From the NCBI RefSeq assembly GCF_017303215.1, contig NZ_JAEMWU010000001.1, forward strand, positions 1,364,001 through 1,428,000: a stretch of 64,000 nucleotides of DNA. Reading direction: 5' to 3'. Under the pieces are notes generated by a model, which was not told the origin of the DNA, made no database searches, and saw only the letters and a list, made by a program, of their open reading frames with translations. Below are positions 18,008 to 27,806 of this stretch, piece after piece (positions within the stretch are counted from its first letter, which is position 1; every line of letters begins with the position of its first letter). The stretch is from Microbacterium esteraromaticum (lineage in GTDB: Bacteria; Actinomycetota; Actinomycetes; Actinomycetales; Microbacteriaceae). Both the position numbers and the translations under genes were made by a program.

Positions 18008-18528
18008 GCGCTCGCCGCGAGCAGATCCTCGACGTCGCCGAACGGGTGCTCGAAGACGTCGGGGCGGACCGCTTCGGAATCGGTGAACTCGCCCGTGCGC
18101 TCGATATCAAACCGCCGAGCCTGTACAAGCACTTCCGAGGCCTTGACGCCATCGTGCACGCGCTCATCTCTCGCGGCTTCGTGCGGCTCGGCGTTGCACT
18201 GGAGGGCGCTGACGGGCTGGCGGGATTCGCCGAGGTGTACCGTGCCCAGGCGCTCGCGGCACCGCAACTGTACTGTCTGATGACCCAGCATCCGCTCGAC
18301 CGCACCCAGCTCGAACCCGGCGCGGAGGAGCGGGCGATGCGCGCGCTGCTCGACCTGTTCGGCGAGAGCGTGCAGGATCACCCGCGGGCGCGGGCCGCAT
18401 GGGCGTTCGCGCACGGCCTGGTCGCGCTCGAGATCGCCCAGCGCTTTCCACCCGGCGCGGATCCCGGGCCGTCCTGGGCGGTTCTGGTGTCATCGCTGGC
18501 GCCGCGTCATGCGTCCCCGGCGGGCTGA
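18004..18528 (+). CDS. TetR family transcriptional regulator
   Basis: 174 residues. The N-terminal HTH is clear: SARREQILDVAERVLEDVGADRFGIGELARALDIKPPSLYKHFRGLDAIVHALISRGF. The C-terminal ligand/dimer domain resembles TetR_C_33 (WHG) types, with MTQHPLDRTQLEPGAEERAM and ARAAWAFAHGLVALEIAQRF. Starts at ATG 18004 overlapping the DUF4260 stop, so it is translationally coupled and likely represses this operon through the palindrome at 17556-17598. Ligand unknown. Confidence 0.9.
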   Translation: MSARREQILDVAERVLEDVGADRFGIGELARALDIKPPSLYKHFRGLDAIVHALISRGFVRLGVALEGADGLAGFAEVYRAQALAAPQLYCLMTQHPLDRTQLEPGAEERAMRALLDLFGESVQDHPRARAAWAFAHGLVALEIAQRFPPGADPGPSWAVLVSSLAPRHASPAG

Positions 18529-18543
18529 GCGCCCCCGGGTTAG

Positions 18544-19884
<1,341 letters not shown>

Positions 19885-19946
19885 GCCAAGACACGCGGAC
19901 GCTGAACGGCTGATACCGCACTGAGACGCTACGAAGGAGGGGGAGC

Positions 19947-20516
19947 ATGGCACGACGACCAGCTCCCCCTTCATCGTCTCCGCACAGCGATGAGCCGCGC
20001 CCGCAGCACGCACCGCGCACCCCGGCATCCGCCCCGTCGAGCCGCAGAACGCGCACGCGCACGCGCCTCGCCGACCGCGCCGTCGATGTGCGGGAGTGGG
20101 CCAGCGGCATCCGCCTCTCGGCCTTCGCAGCGATCATGCTCTCGCTCGTGGTCTTGGGTACCTGGGTGCTCGTGCCGACCATCGGCACGTACCTCGACCA
20201 GCGCCAGAAGATCGCCGCCCTCGAGCACTCGGTGCAGCTGACCGAGGAGCAGATCGCCGAGCTCGAGCGCGAGCAGGCGCGCTGGGATGATCCGGTGTAC
20301 ATCACCACTCAGGCGCGTGAACGGCTCTACTACGTCAGGCCCGGTCAGGTGCCCTACCTCGTCGACTTCGATCTCGACCCCGCTGACCTGCCGCCCGCGC
20401 AGCAGGAAGTCAGCGAGGAACTGCAGCAGCGCGGAGCAGACTGGATGCCACACTTGCTGCGCAGCATGACCGCCGCCGGGCTGGCACAGACCGCCGTCGG
20501 CACGCCCGCGCGCTGA
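19947..20516 (+). CDS. FtsB/DivIC-like septum formation initiator
   Basis: 189-residue single-pass membrane protein of the DivIC/FtsB family, part of the FtsQ-FtsL-FtsB divisome subcomplex. Layout: a basic Pro/Arg-rich cytoplasmic N-terminus (1-55), a membrane segment (about 58-82, RLSAFAAIMLSLVVLGTWVLV), a coiled coil (about 88-112, QRQKIAALEHSVQLTEEQIAELE) and the conserved WDDPVYITTQARERLYYVRPGQ block. GAAGGAGGGGG precedes ATG 19947. The order eno - divIC - DUF501 is conserved in actinobacteria. The tail after residue 140 is variable. Confidence 0.9.
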   Translation: MARRPAPPSSSPHSDEPRPQHAPRTPASAPSSRRTRTRTRLADRAVDVREWASGIRLSAFAAIMLSLVVLGTWVLVPTIGTYLDQRQKIAALEHSVQLTEEQIAELEREQARWDDPVYITTQARERLYYVRPGQVPYLVDFDLDPADLPPAQQEVSEELQQRGADWMPHLLRSMTAAGLAQTAVGTPAR

Positions 20517-20600
20517 CCCGTGATGCCGCCGGAGGCGGACACCGTCGGAACACAGCCCGCGCTGAGTCGGCACACAGGCGCTCTCCCGTACTCTGGAGTA

Positions 20601-21164
20601 GTGACGAGACCGCCGTTTGAGCCACCGACCGCCGCCGAGATCGCCGTGGTCTCCGATCAGTTGGGGCGCCCCGCACGCGGTGTCGTCGGTATCGCCGCGC
20701 GCTGCGTGTGCGGAAACCCGACCGTCGTCGCGACGGCGCCGCGCCTGCACGACGGAACGCCCTTCCCGACCTTCTACTACCTGACCCATCCCGCGGCCAC
20801 CGCAGCCATGTCGACGCTTGAGGCGACGCAGGTGATGCCCGAGCTGGCGCAGATGCTCGACGAGGACGCCGACGTAGCCGCCGGGTACCAGCGTGCACAC
20901 GAGGCGTACCTGGCCGACCGCGCCCAGTTCGGCGAGGTCCCCGAGATCGACGGCATTTCGGCGGGTGGCATGCCGACCCGTGTAAAGTGCCTGCACGCGC
21001 TCGCGGGCCACGCCCTTGCGGCCGGCCCCGGTCTCAATCCGATCGGTGACGAAGCGCTGGTGCGATCGAGTTGGTCGCCCGAGCGGTGCGCATGCGCCGC
21101 GCCGGGCGCGGCTCTGCGCGATGCGGGTGACACTCCGGCATCCGAAGGGGACGCCTCGGAATGA
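20601..21164 (+). CDS. DUF501 domain protein
   Basis: 187 residues of the conserved actinobacterial DUF501 family: GRPARGVVGIAARCVCGNPTVVATAPRLHDGTPFPTFYYLTHPAATAAMSTLEA, then LAGHALAAGPGLNPIGDEAL. Function unknown; it usually sits between the DivIC gene and ppx, but here ppx is replaced by an S8 protease. The frame is open to 20520, yet TACTCT at 20589-20594 lies six bases before GTG 20601, so the leaderless start is chosen. Its stop overlaps the protease start (ATGA). Confidence 0.88.
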   Translation: MTRPPFEPPTAAEIAVVSDQLGRPARGVVGIAARCVCGNPTVVATAPRLHDGTPFPTFYYLTHPAATAAMSTLEATQVMPELAQMLDEDADVAAGYQRAHEAYLADRAQFGEVPEIDGISAGGMPTRVKCLHALAGHALAAGPGLNPIGDEALVRSSWSPERCACAAPGAALRDAGDTPASEGDASE

Positions 21165-22513
21165 CGAGACGGCGGATGCTGTCGGGCATCGCCGCGATCG
21201 CGGTGATGACGAGCTCCGTGATCCTCGGCGCGGTGCCGGGGGAGTCGGCCGCCGCACAGGTGCACGACGCCGAGACCGAAGAGACTCCGGCTCCGCTGCC
21301 GATTCCCGACGACCCGTCGGATCCGGTGCGCGCCACCGAGTACTGGCTCGATGGTGCGAAGATCCGCGATGCGTGGCAGGTCACGCGCGGCGAAGGTGTC
21401 ACCATCGCGGTGCTCGACACCGGTATTGGAGAGGCCGCGGGGATCTTCGGCGACGCTGTCATCGGCGGTACGGACGTGTCTGGGGCCGGTACCAACGACG
21501 GACGCACACCGGTCGGTGTGGTCAACCGGGCCCACGGCACGCTGGTCGGCTCGATCGCGGCGGCACCGGGCAACGTCGACGGTACGGGCTTGATCGGTGT
21601 TGCGCCGCGCGCCGATCTGCTGTCGGTGTCTCTCGGGTTTCCCGGCACATCGGCCACGGTGCCGTTCAGCGACCAGGTGGCCGAGGGCATCAAGTGGGCG
21701 GTCGACAACGGTGCCGATGTCATCAACCTGTCGTTCACCACGAACACTCTCGACTGGGACAAGAGCTGGGATGAGGCCTTCCTCTACGCCTACGAGCACG
21801 ACGTCGTCGTGGTCGCCGCAGCGGGCAACCGTGACAGCGGCACGACGATCATCGGTGCCCCGGCGACGATCCCCGGCGTGCTCACCGTCGGCGGCGTCGA
21901 CCAGACCGGTGTGGCCAGCCAGGGGGCATCCACGCAGGGCATCACCATCGGTGTGATGGCGCCGAGCGAGTCGCTCATCGGCTACACGGCGGACGGCGAG
22001 ATCGTCGGGTGGAACGGCACCAGCGGTGCCGCGCCGATCGTGGCCGGCGCCGTGGCGCTGGTGCGCGCGGCGCACCCTGACCTGGATGCCGCCAACGTCA
22101 TCAACCGGATCGTCAAGACTGCGGTTCCCGTGCCCGAAATGCAGCGCACCCCCGACCCGCTCTACGGTTACGGGCTGCTCGACGTTCACGCCGCGGTGAC
22201 CGCGTCGGTGCCGCGCGTGGAGAGCAACCCGATGGGAGACCTGCAGGAGTGGGTTCGGGTGTACCGACGAGCGGATGCCCCGGATCGGCCGGATCCGCAG
22301 GACACGACCGAACCGGTGACCATCCCGCCGTTGCCGCCGCCGGAGCCGCCCACCGAGGCGGGCACCCCGTTGCTGCCGACAGCGGAGTCACTGCGATACG
22401 GTACCCTGCCGCTTCTGGCGCTCACGGTGCCTGGTATCCTGATAGCGCTTGGCGTCACCGCAGCTGCCCGGCGCATCCGAACGGAGCGCGGTCGACGCGT
22501 TCCCACCCCCTGA
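21161..22513 (+). CDS. S8 (subtilisin/mycosin-like) membrane-anchored serine protease
   Basis: 450 residues. A signal peptide (1-32, ending ESAAAQ) is followed by an S8 domain with the full triad D86 (AVLDTGIG), H125 (AHGTLVGSIAA), S288 (GTSGAAPIVAG) and the oxyanion N223 (AAAGNRD). A Pro-rich stalk (about 380-410) leads to a C-terminal membrane helix (about 415-436) and an Arg-rich end, so the catalytic domain faces outside. The layout is that of mycosins, the type VII secretion proteases, but no ESX genes are in the window. Translationally coupled to DUF501. Substrate unknown. Confidence 0.9.
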   Translation: MTRRRMLSGIAAIAVMTSSVILGAVPGESAAAQVHDAETEETPAPLPIPDDPSDPVRATEYWLDGAKIRDAWQVTRGEGVTIAVLDTGIGEAAGIFGDAVIGGTDVSGAGTNDGRTPVGVVNRAHGTLVGSIAAAPGNVDGTGLIGVAPRADLLSVSLGFPGTSATVPFSDQVAEGIKWAVDNGADVINLSFTTNTLDWDKSWDEAFLYAYEHDVVVVAAAGNRDSGTTIIGAPATIPGVLTVGGVDQTGVASQGASTQGITIGVMAPSESLIGYTADGEIVGWNGTSGAAPIVAGAVALVRAAHPDLDAANVINRIVKTAVPVPEMQRTPDPLYGYGLLDVHAAVTASVPRVESNPMGDLQEWVRVYRRADAPDRPDPQDTTEPVTIPPLPPPEPPTEAGTPLLPTAESLRYGTLPLLALTVPGILIALGVTAAARRIRTERGRRVPTP

Positions 22514-22533
22514 CGACGAGGAGTTGTCCCCCT

Positions 22534-23976
22534 GTGCCTCAGAACAGCACTGCACCCCGCATTCTGATTGTCGGTGGAGGCTACGCAGGTTTCTACACCG
22601 CATGGAAGCTTGAGAAGCACCTTCGCAAGGGTGAAGCTGATGTGACGATGGTCGACCCGCTGCCGTACATGACGTACCAGCCGTTCCTGCCCGAGGTCGC
22701 CGCCGGTTCGATCGAGGCGCGCCACGCTGTCGTCGCGCACCGTCGCCACCTCAAGCGCACCAACGTGATCACCGCGAAGGTCACCGGCATCGACCACGCG
22801 AACAAGGTCGCCACGATCACGCCGCCGGTCGGCGAGCCGTACGAGTTCGCGTACGACCAGATCGTCGTCACCGCCGGTGCCGTCTCGCGTACGTTCCCGA
22901 TCCCGGGCATCGCAGACAACGCCATCGGGCTCAAGACCATCGAAGAGGCCGTCGCCGTTCGCGACCGCCTGCTGTCGAACTTCGACAAGGCGGCCTCGGT
23001 GCCGGCCGGTCCCGAGCGCGACCGTCTGCTGACCGTTGTCGTCGTCGGTGGTGGCTTCGCGGGTATCGAGGCATTCGCCGAGCTGCGCTCGCTCGCCTCG
23101 TCGCTGATCGCGAAGTACCCGCAGCTGTCGTTCGAGGACACCCACTTCCACCTCATCGAGGCGATGGGGCGGATCATGCCCGAGGTCTCGCTGAAGACCA
23201 GCGAGTGGGTGCTGAAGGACCTCGCCAAGCGCGGCGCGAACGTGCACCTCGACACTCAGGTCACCGGCGCTGTCGACGGCAACGTCGAGCTCTCGACCGG
23301 CCAGGTCATCCCGACCGACCTGATCGTCTGGACGGCCGGCGTGATGGCCAACCCCACTGTCGTTCGTGGCGGCGACCTGCCTGTCGAAGAGCGCGGCCGT
23401 ATCCAGACCCGTGCAGACCTGCGCGTCGGAACCGCCGAGGAGCCCGTCGAGGGTGCCTGGGCCGCCGGTGACGTTTCGGCTGTGCCGGACCTCTCGGGTG
23501 GCGGGGTCGGCGGCTACTGCGTGCCGAACGCCCAGCACGCCGTGCGTCAGGCGAAGGTGCTCGCGAAGAACCTGGTGGCCGTGTTGCGCGGCGAAGGCAC
23601 CCGCGAGTACTTCCACAAGAACCTCGGCGCCGTGGCCGGTCTCGGCCTGTACAACGGTGTCTTCCAGTCGGGCAAGATCGCTCTGAAGGGCTTCGTCGCC
23701 TGGCTCGCGCACCGCGGATACCACGGACTGGCGATGCCGTCGTGGGAGCGCAAGTGGCGCGTGCTGTGGGGCTGGTGGAACAACCTGTGGCTCGGCCGCG
23801 ACATCGTCAACCTCGAAGCCGTGCAGCAGCCGCGCGCGGTGTTCGAGGAGTTCGCGGCACGCCCGCGCCCGGCGGCCGCTGCGGCACCGGTCAAGGACGC
23901 TGCCGTGAAGGACGCACCCGCAAAGGACGCTGAGAAGACGTCGGCTGAGAAGCAGAAGGTCGCGGCGGGAGCCTGA
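22534..23976 (+). CDS. ndh: Type II NADH dehydrogenase (NAD(P)/FAD oxidoreductase)
   Basis: Peripheral, non-proton-pumping NADH:quinone oxidoreductase, 480 residues. FAD-binding motif ILIVGGGYAGFYTAWKLEK at the N-terminus; NAD-binding motif TVVVVGGGFAGIEAFAELR around residue 170; the second FAD motif is EGAWAAGDVSAVPDL. The C-terminal region (about 380-440) has the amphipathic membrane-binding helices with WRVLWGWWNNLWLGRD. The tail carries Ala/Lys repeats (VKDAAVKDAPAKDA). The frame is open to 22249, but GTG 22534 after GAGGAG (22518-22523) matches the family. With cydAB it makes an uncoupled respiratory route. Confidence 0.93.
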   Translation: MPQNSTAPRILIVGGGYAGFYTAWKLEKHLRKGEADVTMVDPLPYMTYQPFLPEVAAGSIEARHAVVAHRRHLKRTNVITAKVTGIDHANKVATITPPVGEPYEFAYDQIVVTAGAVSRTFPIPGIADNAIGLKTIEEAVAVRDRLLSNFDKAASVPAGPERDRLLTVVVVGGGFAGIEAFAELRSLASSLIAKYPQLSFEDTHFHLIEAMGRIMPEVSLKTSEWVLKDLAKRGANVHLDTQVTGAVDGNVELSTGQVIPTDLIVWTAGVMANPTVVRGGDLPVEERGRIQTRADLRVGTAEEPVEGAWAAGDVSAVPDLSGGGVGGYCVPNAQHAVRQAKVLAKNLVAVLRGEGTREYFHKNLGAVAGLGLYNGVFQSGKIALKGFVAWLAHRGYHGLAMPSWERKWRVLWGWWNNLWLGRDIVNLEAVQQPRAVFEEFAARPRPAAAAAPVKDAAVKDAPAKDAEKTSAEKQKVAAGA

Positions 23977-23997
23977 CCCTCTGATCGAACGCCTGCA

Positions 23998-24028
23998 GGG
24001 CCCGCGCGAGATGTCGCGCGGGCCCTTT
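23998..24028 (+). terminator. Rho-independent-type terminator of ndh
   Basis: GGGCCCGCGCGA (23998-24009), a GATG loop, and the exact complement (24014-24025) followed by TTTG. A strong 12-bp GC hairpin 21 bp after the ndh stop. Confidence 0.85.
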
Positions 24029-24046
24029 GCGTGTCTCGGGCCTGGG

Positions 24047-24052
24047 TAGGCT
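24047..24052 (+). promoter_or_regulatory. -10 element of the tRNA gene
   Basis: TAGGCT lies ten bases before the tRNA 5' end at 24062, at the right distance for a start two to four bases upstream of the mature end. Confidence 0.5.
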
Positions 24053-24061
24053 GAGACCTGC

Positions 24062-24134
24062 GCCCCTATAGCCCAACGGCAGAGGCAGGCGACTTAAAAT
24101 CGCTTCAGTCTGGGTTCGAATCCCAGTGGGGGCA
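24062..24134 (+). tRNA. tRNA with UAA anticodon (Leu), short variable loop
   Basis: A 73-nt cloverleaf: acceptor GCCCCTA/TGGGGGC, D stem GCC/GGC, anticodon stem GGCGA/TCGCT around loop CTTAAAA (anticodon TAA, reads UUA), variable loop TCAGT of only five bases, T stem CTGGG/CCCAG with loop TTCGAAT, discriminator A. CCA is not encoded. Bacterial tRNA-Leu normally has a long variable arm (class II); this one does not, so the Leu identity rests on the anticodon alone. Confidence 0.85.
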
Positions 24135-24175
24135 CGGAGTGACGCAACTCTGCGGGCTGCCACTATCGTGTGCAG

Positions 24176-24751
24176 ATGGAGTCTGTCGCGTTCTTTCGCA
24201 ACATGAACCTGGGGCACGCGGGAAGCCCCGGCCGGGCCACGCTTCTTAGCGCCTTCGCCGATGCGGGAGCAGCTCAGGCCAGATCGTTTCAATCCAACGG
24301 CACAGTGATCTTCGACGCAGAAGATCCTGCCGCGACGGCGCAGCACGTCAGGCAGCTGTTGAGCGGGACCTATGACGACGCGGTGATGGTCCGCAGCCTC
24401 GACCGTGTCGAGCAGATCATCGCTGACTTCCCGCCTGTCGAAGCCGGCAACGATCACTACCGGGAGATGATCGTCTTCTACGATCGTGTCGTCCCCGGCG
24501 CCGACGCGCTGCATGCCGGAGGGCGAGACGGACTCGTCCAGCTGCTGCGCGTCGATGCCGACGCGGTGAGTGGTCTCATATGGAAGCCGAAGAACACTGC
24601 CGGCAACATGACGGCTGTGGTCGAAGCAGCGCTCGCGCTGCCGTGTACTGCTCGCACGCTGGGCACGCTGCAACGTCTGTTGAAGCAGGTACGGGGCCGC
24701 GCCGACGTGGTCGCCCCGCACGGAGGCACAGGAAAGGAACTCCGATCATGA
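24176..24751 (+). CDS. DUF1697 family protein
   Basis: 191 residues of the DUF1697 family: VAFFRNMNLGHAGSPGRATLLSAFADAGAAQARSFQSNGTVIF matches the N-terminal consensus (LLRGINVGG, then FQSGNVVF). Function unknown. ATG 24176 lies six bases after TATCGT (24164-24169), so it is leaderless; an in-frame GTG at 24170 would fall in the spacer. The stop overlaps the DUF1304 start by four bases. Confidence 0.82.
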   Translation: MESVAFFRNMNLGHAGSPGRATLLSAFADAGAAQARSFQSNGTVIFDAEDPAATAQHVRQLLSGTYDDAVMVRSLDRVEQIIADFPPVEAGNDHYREMIVFYDRVVPGADALHAGGRDGLVQLLRVDADAVSGLIWKPKNTAGNMTAVVEAALALPCTARTLGTLQRLLKQVRGRADVVAPHGGTGKELRS

Positions 24752-25137
24752 TCGTTGCAGGGCTCGTATTGGCATCCGCTGCCGCGCTGGTGCATGTCTT
24801 CATCTTCTATCTGGAGTCCATCGCGTGGACCAGCGCGCGTGCGCGAAAGATCTTCGGCACCGGCACCGTCGAGCAGGCCAAGACGCAGAAGGAGCTCGCC
24901 TTCAATCAGAGCTTCTACAACCTCTTCCTCGCAGTCATCACCATGCTCGGAACCGTGTTCTTCGCCGCGGGCGCGCACACGGTCGGCGCGACGCTGGTGT
25001 TCACGGGCACCGGCTCGATGGTCGCCGCGAGCCTTGTGCTGCTGCTGTCGAGCCCGGACAAAGCGGGAGCAGCGTTGAAGCAGGGCGTGATTCCGCTGCT
25101 CGGCGTCATCGCCCTGGCTCTCGGTCTCGCACTCTGA
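24748..25137 (+). CDS. DUF1304 family membrane protein
   Basis: 129-residue membrane protein with about four helices. DUF1304 hallmarks: ALVHVFIFYLESIAWTSARARKIFG, then NQSFYNLFLAVITMLG. The role is unknown. The frame extends to 24580 within the upstream gene, but ATG 24748 with GGAAAGGA just before it and a four-base overlap with the DUF1697 stop fixes the start. Confidence 0.88.
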   Translation: MIVAGLVLASAAALVHVFIFYLESIAWTSARARKIFGTGTVEQAKTQKELAFNQSFYNLFLAVITMLGTVFFAAGAHTVGATLVFTGTGSMVAASLVLLLSSPDKAGAALKQGVIPLLGVIALALGLAL

Positions 25138-25165
25138 CGACGCGATCGCCCCGTATGGTGGAGGG

Positions 25166-26425
25166 GTGCTCGACCTCACCGCTGAACGGAGTCCGAACGC
25201 CGACGCCCGCGCTGACGCACGTCCGCAGACGGCCGCGTGGCGGTCGCCAGAGCGTTATTGGCGCTCGCTGAGTGATGCGACGGCGCACCTGCCAGCGCCG
25301 GTCGCGATCATCGAACAGGATGCGCTGCGGTACAACGCGCTCGACCTTCTGGTCCGTGCCGGGGGTTTGCCGATCCGCGTCGCGACGAAGTCGGTGCGCG
25401 TGCGGGCCGTGCTCGATGCCGTGCTCGCCATCCCGGGCTATCGCGGCATCCTGTCCTTCACGTTGGCCGAAGCGCTGTGGCTCGCCCAGGAACACGACGA
25501 CATCGTGCTCGGGTACCCCACGGTCGACCGCGCGGGGCTGGCGACGCTCGTCGCGGATGAGAAGCTCGCCTCACGCATCACACTGATGATCGACGACATC
25601 GCTCATCTCGATCTGATCGATGCCATCGCCGCTCCGGGTAGCCGTCCCGAGGTGCGCGTTGCGATCGATGTGGATGCGTCCTTGCGTTCTGCGACCCTCG
25701 GGCACGTCGGGGTACGTAGGTCTCCGTTGCACACGGCTGCCGACGTCGCCGGGTTCGCACGTCAGGTCGTCCGCCGCCCGGGGTTCCGGCTCGTCGGGTT
25801 GCAGATGTATGAGGCCCAGATCGCCGGACAGGGTGATGCTGCAGGTGCCGATGCTCCGCTGATCCGGATGGTGCAGGCGCGCTCACGCGAAGAACTGCGC
25901 CAGCGCCGTGCTGAGATCGCGGATGCCCTGCTTGGTGTCGCGCCGTTGGAGTTCCTCAACGGCGGGGGAACCGGTTCGCTCGAGTTCACCGGCAGCGACC
26001 AGTCCCTGACCGAGGCGACGGCCGGCAGCGGCCTGCTCGCCGGGCACCTGTTCGACGGCTATCGGTCGTTCTCGCCTGCGCCCGCGACAGCATTCGCGTT
26101 CGACGTCGTGCGCAAGCCAGAGCGCGAGATCGCCACGGTACTCGGCGGCGGATGGATCGCCTCCGGCCCCGCCGCCGCCTCTCGGCAGCCCGCGCCGGTG
26201 TGGCCTCCGCGTCTGCGCACGCTCCCGAGAGAAGCAGCCGGTGAAGTGCAGACGCCGTTGCAGGGCACAGCCGCGGGCGATCTGCGGATCGGCGACCGGG
26301 TATGGTTCCGGCACGCGAAGAGCGGTGAACCCGCTGAACGCATCAACACGTACCATGTGATCGCCGACGGGGCCGTCATCGGAGAGGTCCCGACGTACCG
26401 AGGAGAGGGGAAGGCCTTCCTATGA
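25166..26425 (+). CDS. PLP-dependent amino acid deaminase/aldolase (D-threonine aldolase type)
   Basis: 419 residues. The N-terminal alanine-racemase-like barrel holds the PLP lysine in RVATKSVRV (K75); central blocks are FRLVGLQMYEAQIAG and EFLNGGGTGSLEFTGS; the C-terminal beta domain (D-Ser/Thr dehydratase type) ends with RTYHVIADG-like text. Family members cleave or deaminate D-amino acids; the exact substrate is not set. GTG 25166 is six bases after TATGGT (25154-25159), so it is leaderless. Its stop overlaps the start of the lactone oxidase (ATGA), implying one transcript for both. Confidence 0.82.
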   Translation: MLDLTAERSPNADARADARPQTAAWRSPERYWRSLSDATAHLPAPVAIIEQDALRYNALDLLVRAGGLPIRVATKSVRVRAVLDAVLAIPGYRGILSFTLAEALWLAQEHDDIVLGYPTVDRAGLATLVADEKLASRITLMIDDIAHLDLIDAIAAPGSRPEVRVAIDVDASLRSATLGHVGVRRSPLHTAADVAGFARQVVRRPGFRLVGLQMYEAQIAGQGDAAGADAPLIRMVQARSREELRQRRAEIADALLGVAPLEFLNGGGTGSLEFTGSDQSLTEATAGSGLLAGHLFDGYRSFSPAPATAFAFDVVRKPEREIATVLGGGWIASGPAAASRQPAPVWPPRLRTLPREAAGEVQTPLQGTAAGDLRIGDRVWFRHAKSGEPAERINTYHVIADGAVIGEVPTYRGEGKAFL

Positions 26426-27735
26426 CGCGACCCGGGGGAGTCTGGCAGAACTGGGGCCGCTCAGCCACTGTGCGCCCGGTGCGCGTGGAACGGCCGCGAT
26501 CCCCCGAGGGCGTGCAACGTGCGGTCAAGGCCGCCGTCTCGCAAGGCCTGACGGTGAAAGCCGTGGGCGCGAGTCACAGCTTCACCGGTATCGCCGTCGC
26601 CCCCGGCGTGCTACTGGAGCTCGACGACCTGCAGGGCCTCGTTTCGGCGGATGCCGCCAGCGGACGGGTCACACTGCTCGGCGGCACACGCCTGCACCGC
26701 ATCCCGGGTCTGCTGCGCCACTACGGTCTCGCGATGGAGAACCTCGGCGACATCGACCGACAGTCGATCAGTGGGGCGATCTCGACGGGAACGCACGGCA
26801 CCGGCACAGACTTCGGCGGGATCGCCACTCAGGTGCGCGGACTGACCCTCATCACCGCGGAGGGGGAGTTTCTGCGCATTGACGAGACGCACAACCCCGA
26901 GCTGCTGCCGGCGGCAGCACTTGGTCTCGGTGCGCTGGGCATCATCGTCGAGGTCACGCTGCAATGCGTTCCCGCGTTCATCCTGCAAGCGATCGACGAG
27001 CCCGCCCCGCTCGACGACGTGCTCGCCTCGGTGCATGAGCGCGCCGTCGCGCACGATCATTTCGAGTTCTACTGGTTCCCGCACACCGAGGTGGCGCTGA
27101 CCAAGACGCAGACCCGCCTGCCGGAATCGGCACGACGACTGCCGCTCCCGCGCCTCGGCAAGTGGGTGGATGAGACGCTGCTGTCCAACGGCGTGTACCG
27201 CGTCGTGTGCGCCGCGGCGCAGGCGGTGCCGGCCATCACCCCTCGGTTCAACCGGCTTGCCGTGCAGCTGACCGGTGACCGCGAGTACACCGACCGTTCC
27301 CACACCGTGCTCACACAACGTCGCACCGTGCGCTTCCGAGAGATGGAGTACGCCCTCCCCGTCGACCAGCTGGTGCCCGCGTTCCGTGAGCTACAGCAAC
27401 TGATCGCCGACCGAGGGTGGCGCATCGAGTTCCCCATCGAGGTAAGGTTCGCGGCGGCCGACGACCTGTGGCTGTCGACCGCGAGCGGGCGGGCCAGCGC
27501 TTATGTCGCCGTGCACCGGTACTGGCGTGCCGATCCGCGCGAGTACTTCGAGGCCGTCGAACAGATCATGCTGCAGCACGGCGGGCGCCCGCACTGGGGC
27601 AAGCTGCACACGCTCGGCGCTGAGCAGCTGCGCGAGCGCTACCCGCGGTTCGACGACTTCGTGGCGTTGCGCGACCGCCTGGATCCCGAGCGGCTCTTCG
27701 GCAACCGGCATCTGGAACGCATTCTCGGCGCGTGA
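26422..27735 (+). CDS. FAD-linked D-arabinono-1,4-lactone oxidase family
   Basis: 437-residue VAO-fold flavoenzyme. FAD-binding domain (about 10-180): VQRAVKAAVSQGLTVKAVGASHSFTGIAV, then LENLGDIDRQSISGAISTGTHGTG. The C-terminal ALO domain ends with RPHWGKLHTLGAEQLRERYPRFDDFVALRDRLDPERLFGN. The family oxidises aldonolactones or alditols; in mycobacteria a homologue is linked to ascorbate-like synthesis. Coupled by a four-base overlap to the PLP enzyme, a pairing I have seen recur in actinobacteria but cannot explain. Confidence 0.88.
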   Translation: MTRPGGVWQNWGRSATVRPVRVERPRSPEGVQRAVKAAVSQGLTVKAVGASHSFTGIAVAPGVLLELDDLQGLVSADAASGRVTLLGGTRLHRIPGLLRHYGLAMENLGDIDRQSISGAISTGTHGTGTDFGGIATQVRGLTLITAEGEFLRIDETHNPELLPAAALGLGALGIIVEVTLQCVPAFILQAIDEPAPLDDVLASVHERAVAHDHFEFYWFPHTEVALTKTQTRLPESARRLPLPRLGKWVDETLLSNGVYRVVCAAAQAVPAITPRFNRLAVQLTGDREYTDRSHTVLTQRRTVRFREMEYALPVDQLVPAFRELQQLIADRGWRIEFPIEVRFAAADDLWLSTASGRASAYVAVHRYWRADPREYFEAVEQIMLQHGGRPHWGKLHTLGAEQLRERYPRFDDFVALRDRLDPERLFGNRHLERILGA

Positions 27736-27806
27736 CGTACCGTGCCGCCCAGCGGACGTGCAGTGACGGGCGCATAGGATGGATCTCGATCCAAGAGGGG
27801 GACCGC

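Noticed and set aside
22249..22533. Extended N-terminus for the NADH dehydrogenase
   Set aside because: The extra 95 residues overlap the S8 protease gene in another frame and are not flavoprotein-like; GTG 22534 has a ribosome site.
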